From positions 1-5,280 of the forward strand of contig DVMJ01000054.1 in NCBI GenBank assembly GCA_018715065.1: DNA of 5,280 bases, written 5' to 3'. The position numbers and the translations under genes are program-made. The notes under the pieces were generated by a model. The model saw only the letters and a list, made by a program, of their open reading frames with translations. It made no database searches and had not been told where the DNA came from. The stretch comes from Fimiplasma intestinipullorum. GTDB taxonomy: Bacteria > Bacillota_I > Bacilli_A > Erysipelotrichales > Coprobacillaceae. This document shows, one piece after another, positions 4,886-5,280 of the stretch (within the stretch, counting starts at the first letter, position 1; each line of letters opens with the position of its first letter).

Positions 4886-5280
4886 ATGAAATTTTATCCC
4901 GTAGATCGTTTCTTTAGTGATGCATTTGATGATATGTTTGATCGTCCATTCTTTACAGGCAACAGCAGTCATGTGATGAGAACGGATATCAGTGAGAAAG
5001 ATGGTTATTATTTATTGGATATGGAACTTCCAGGTGTGAAGAAGGAAGATATCCATATGGATCTGGAAAATGGTTATCTGACAGTCTCAGCCAGCCGCAA
5101 CAGCAATAACGAAGAAAAAGACCAAAAAGGCAATGTGATTCGTCAGGAAAGATATGCCGGAACATTCAGCCGTAGCTTCTATGTCGGCGATGAAGTGACC
5201 GAGCAGGATATCAAAGCCAGCTTTGATAACGGAGAATTGAAAGTCACTTTCCCTAAAGAAGTGAAGACGATTCCTGAGAA
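4886..5280 (+). CDS. Small heat-shock protein, Hsp20/alpha-crystallin family (3' end outside window)
   Basis: The first 131 residues are present and the frame is still open at the window edge. Family members are usually about 140-150 residues, so only a short C-terminal tail is probably missing. Hsp20 proteins are ATP-independent cytoplasmic holdase chaperones that assemble into oligomers and bind unfolding proteins. The N-terminal arm (1-30) is rich in Phe and Asp. The alpha-crystallin domain begins near residue 31 (MRTDISEKDGYYLLDMELPGV) and includes ENGYLTVSASR. It ends with the diagnostic G-x-L-x-V-x-x-P motif, GELKVTFP (116-123). The start ATG follows AAGGTG (4873-4878) by 7 nt. Expression should be under HrcA control through the CIRCE element over its promoter. 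It is a single-gene unit as far as can be seen. Confidence 0.95.
   Translation, partial: MKFYPVDRFFSDAFDDMFDRPFFTGNSSHVMRTDISEKDGYYLLDMELPGVKKEDIHMDLENGYLTVSASRNSNNEEKDQKGNVIRQERYAGTFSRSFYVGDEVTEQDIKASFDNGELKVTFPKEVKTIPE

Overview
The window reads as a chromosomal segment of a low-to-moderate GC Gram-positive bacterium (Bacillota; the Erysipelotrichia or Clostridia are plausible, but this is inference). The reasons are strong AGGAGG-type ribosome-binding sites, a T-box tRNA-sensing leader, a CIRCE heat-shock operator, a lipoprotein-type solute-binding protein and consensus SigA-like promoters. Every gene is on the + strand. No mobile element, CRISPR array, rRNA or tRNA gene was seen.

Layout. 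Positions 1-180 hold the C-terminal end of a Cof-type HAD phosphatase, closed by a terminator hairpin that overlaps its stop codon. An extended -10 promoter (249-254) then starts a two-gene unit: a second, complete HAD phosphatase (278-1084) and an RpiR/MurR-type regulator (1109-1948). The two HAD proteins are clearly related at their C-termini and look like tandem paralogues.

Positions 1949-2373 are non-coding and hold a consensus promoter and a T-box riboswitch with its antiterminator/terminator pair. The riboswitch sits directly upstream of a three-gene polar amino-acid ABC importer: a lipoprotein binding protein (2374-3147), a HisM-type permease (3150-3791) and an ATPase (best start 3797, end 4468). 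The logic is a transporter made when a particular uncharged tRNA accumulates. Which amino acid is sensed could not be fixed: the specifier region is ambiguous, and the tRNA-acceptor-pairing bulge points to a different tRNA class than the candidate codons do.

A terminator (4608-4642) closes the ABC operon. After an AT-rich stretch comes a promoter whose -35 box lies inside a slightly divergent CIRCE inverted repeat, so HrcA-type repression is expected. It drives a small heat-shock protein (Hsp20) gene that begins at 4886 and runs off the end of the window. The roughly 100-nt hsp20 leader contains a 12-bp palindrome and a 12-codon open frame beginning MKF, as Hsp20 itself does.

No wholly new system was found. 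The points most worth a second look are the T-box specificity, CIRCE control of a small Hsp with a possible leader peptide, and the eroded sugar-phosphate motifs of the RpiR-type regulator.
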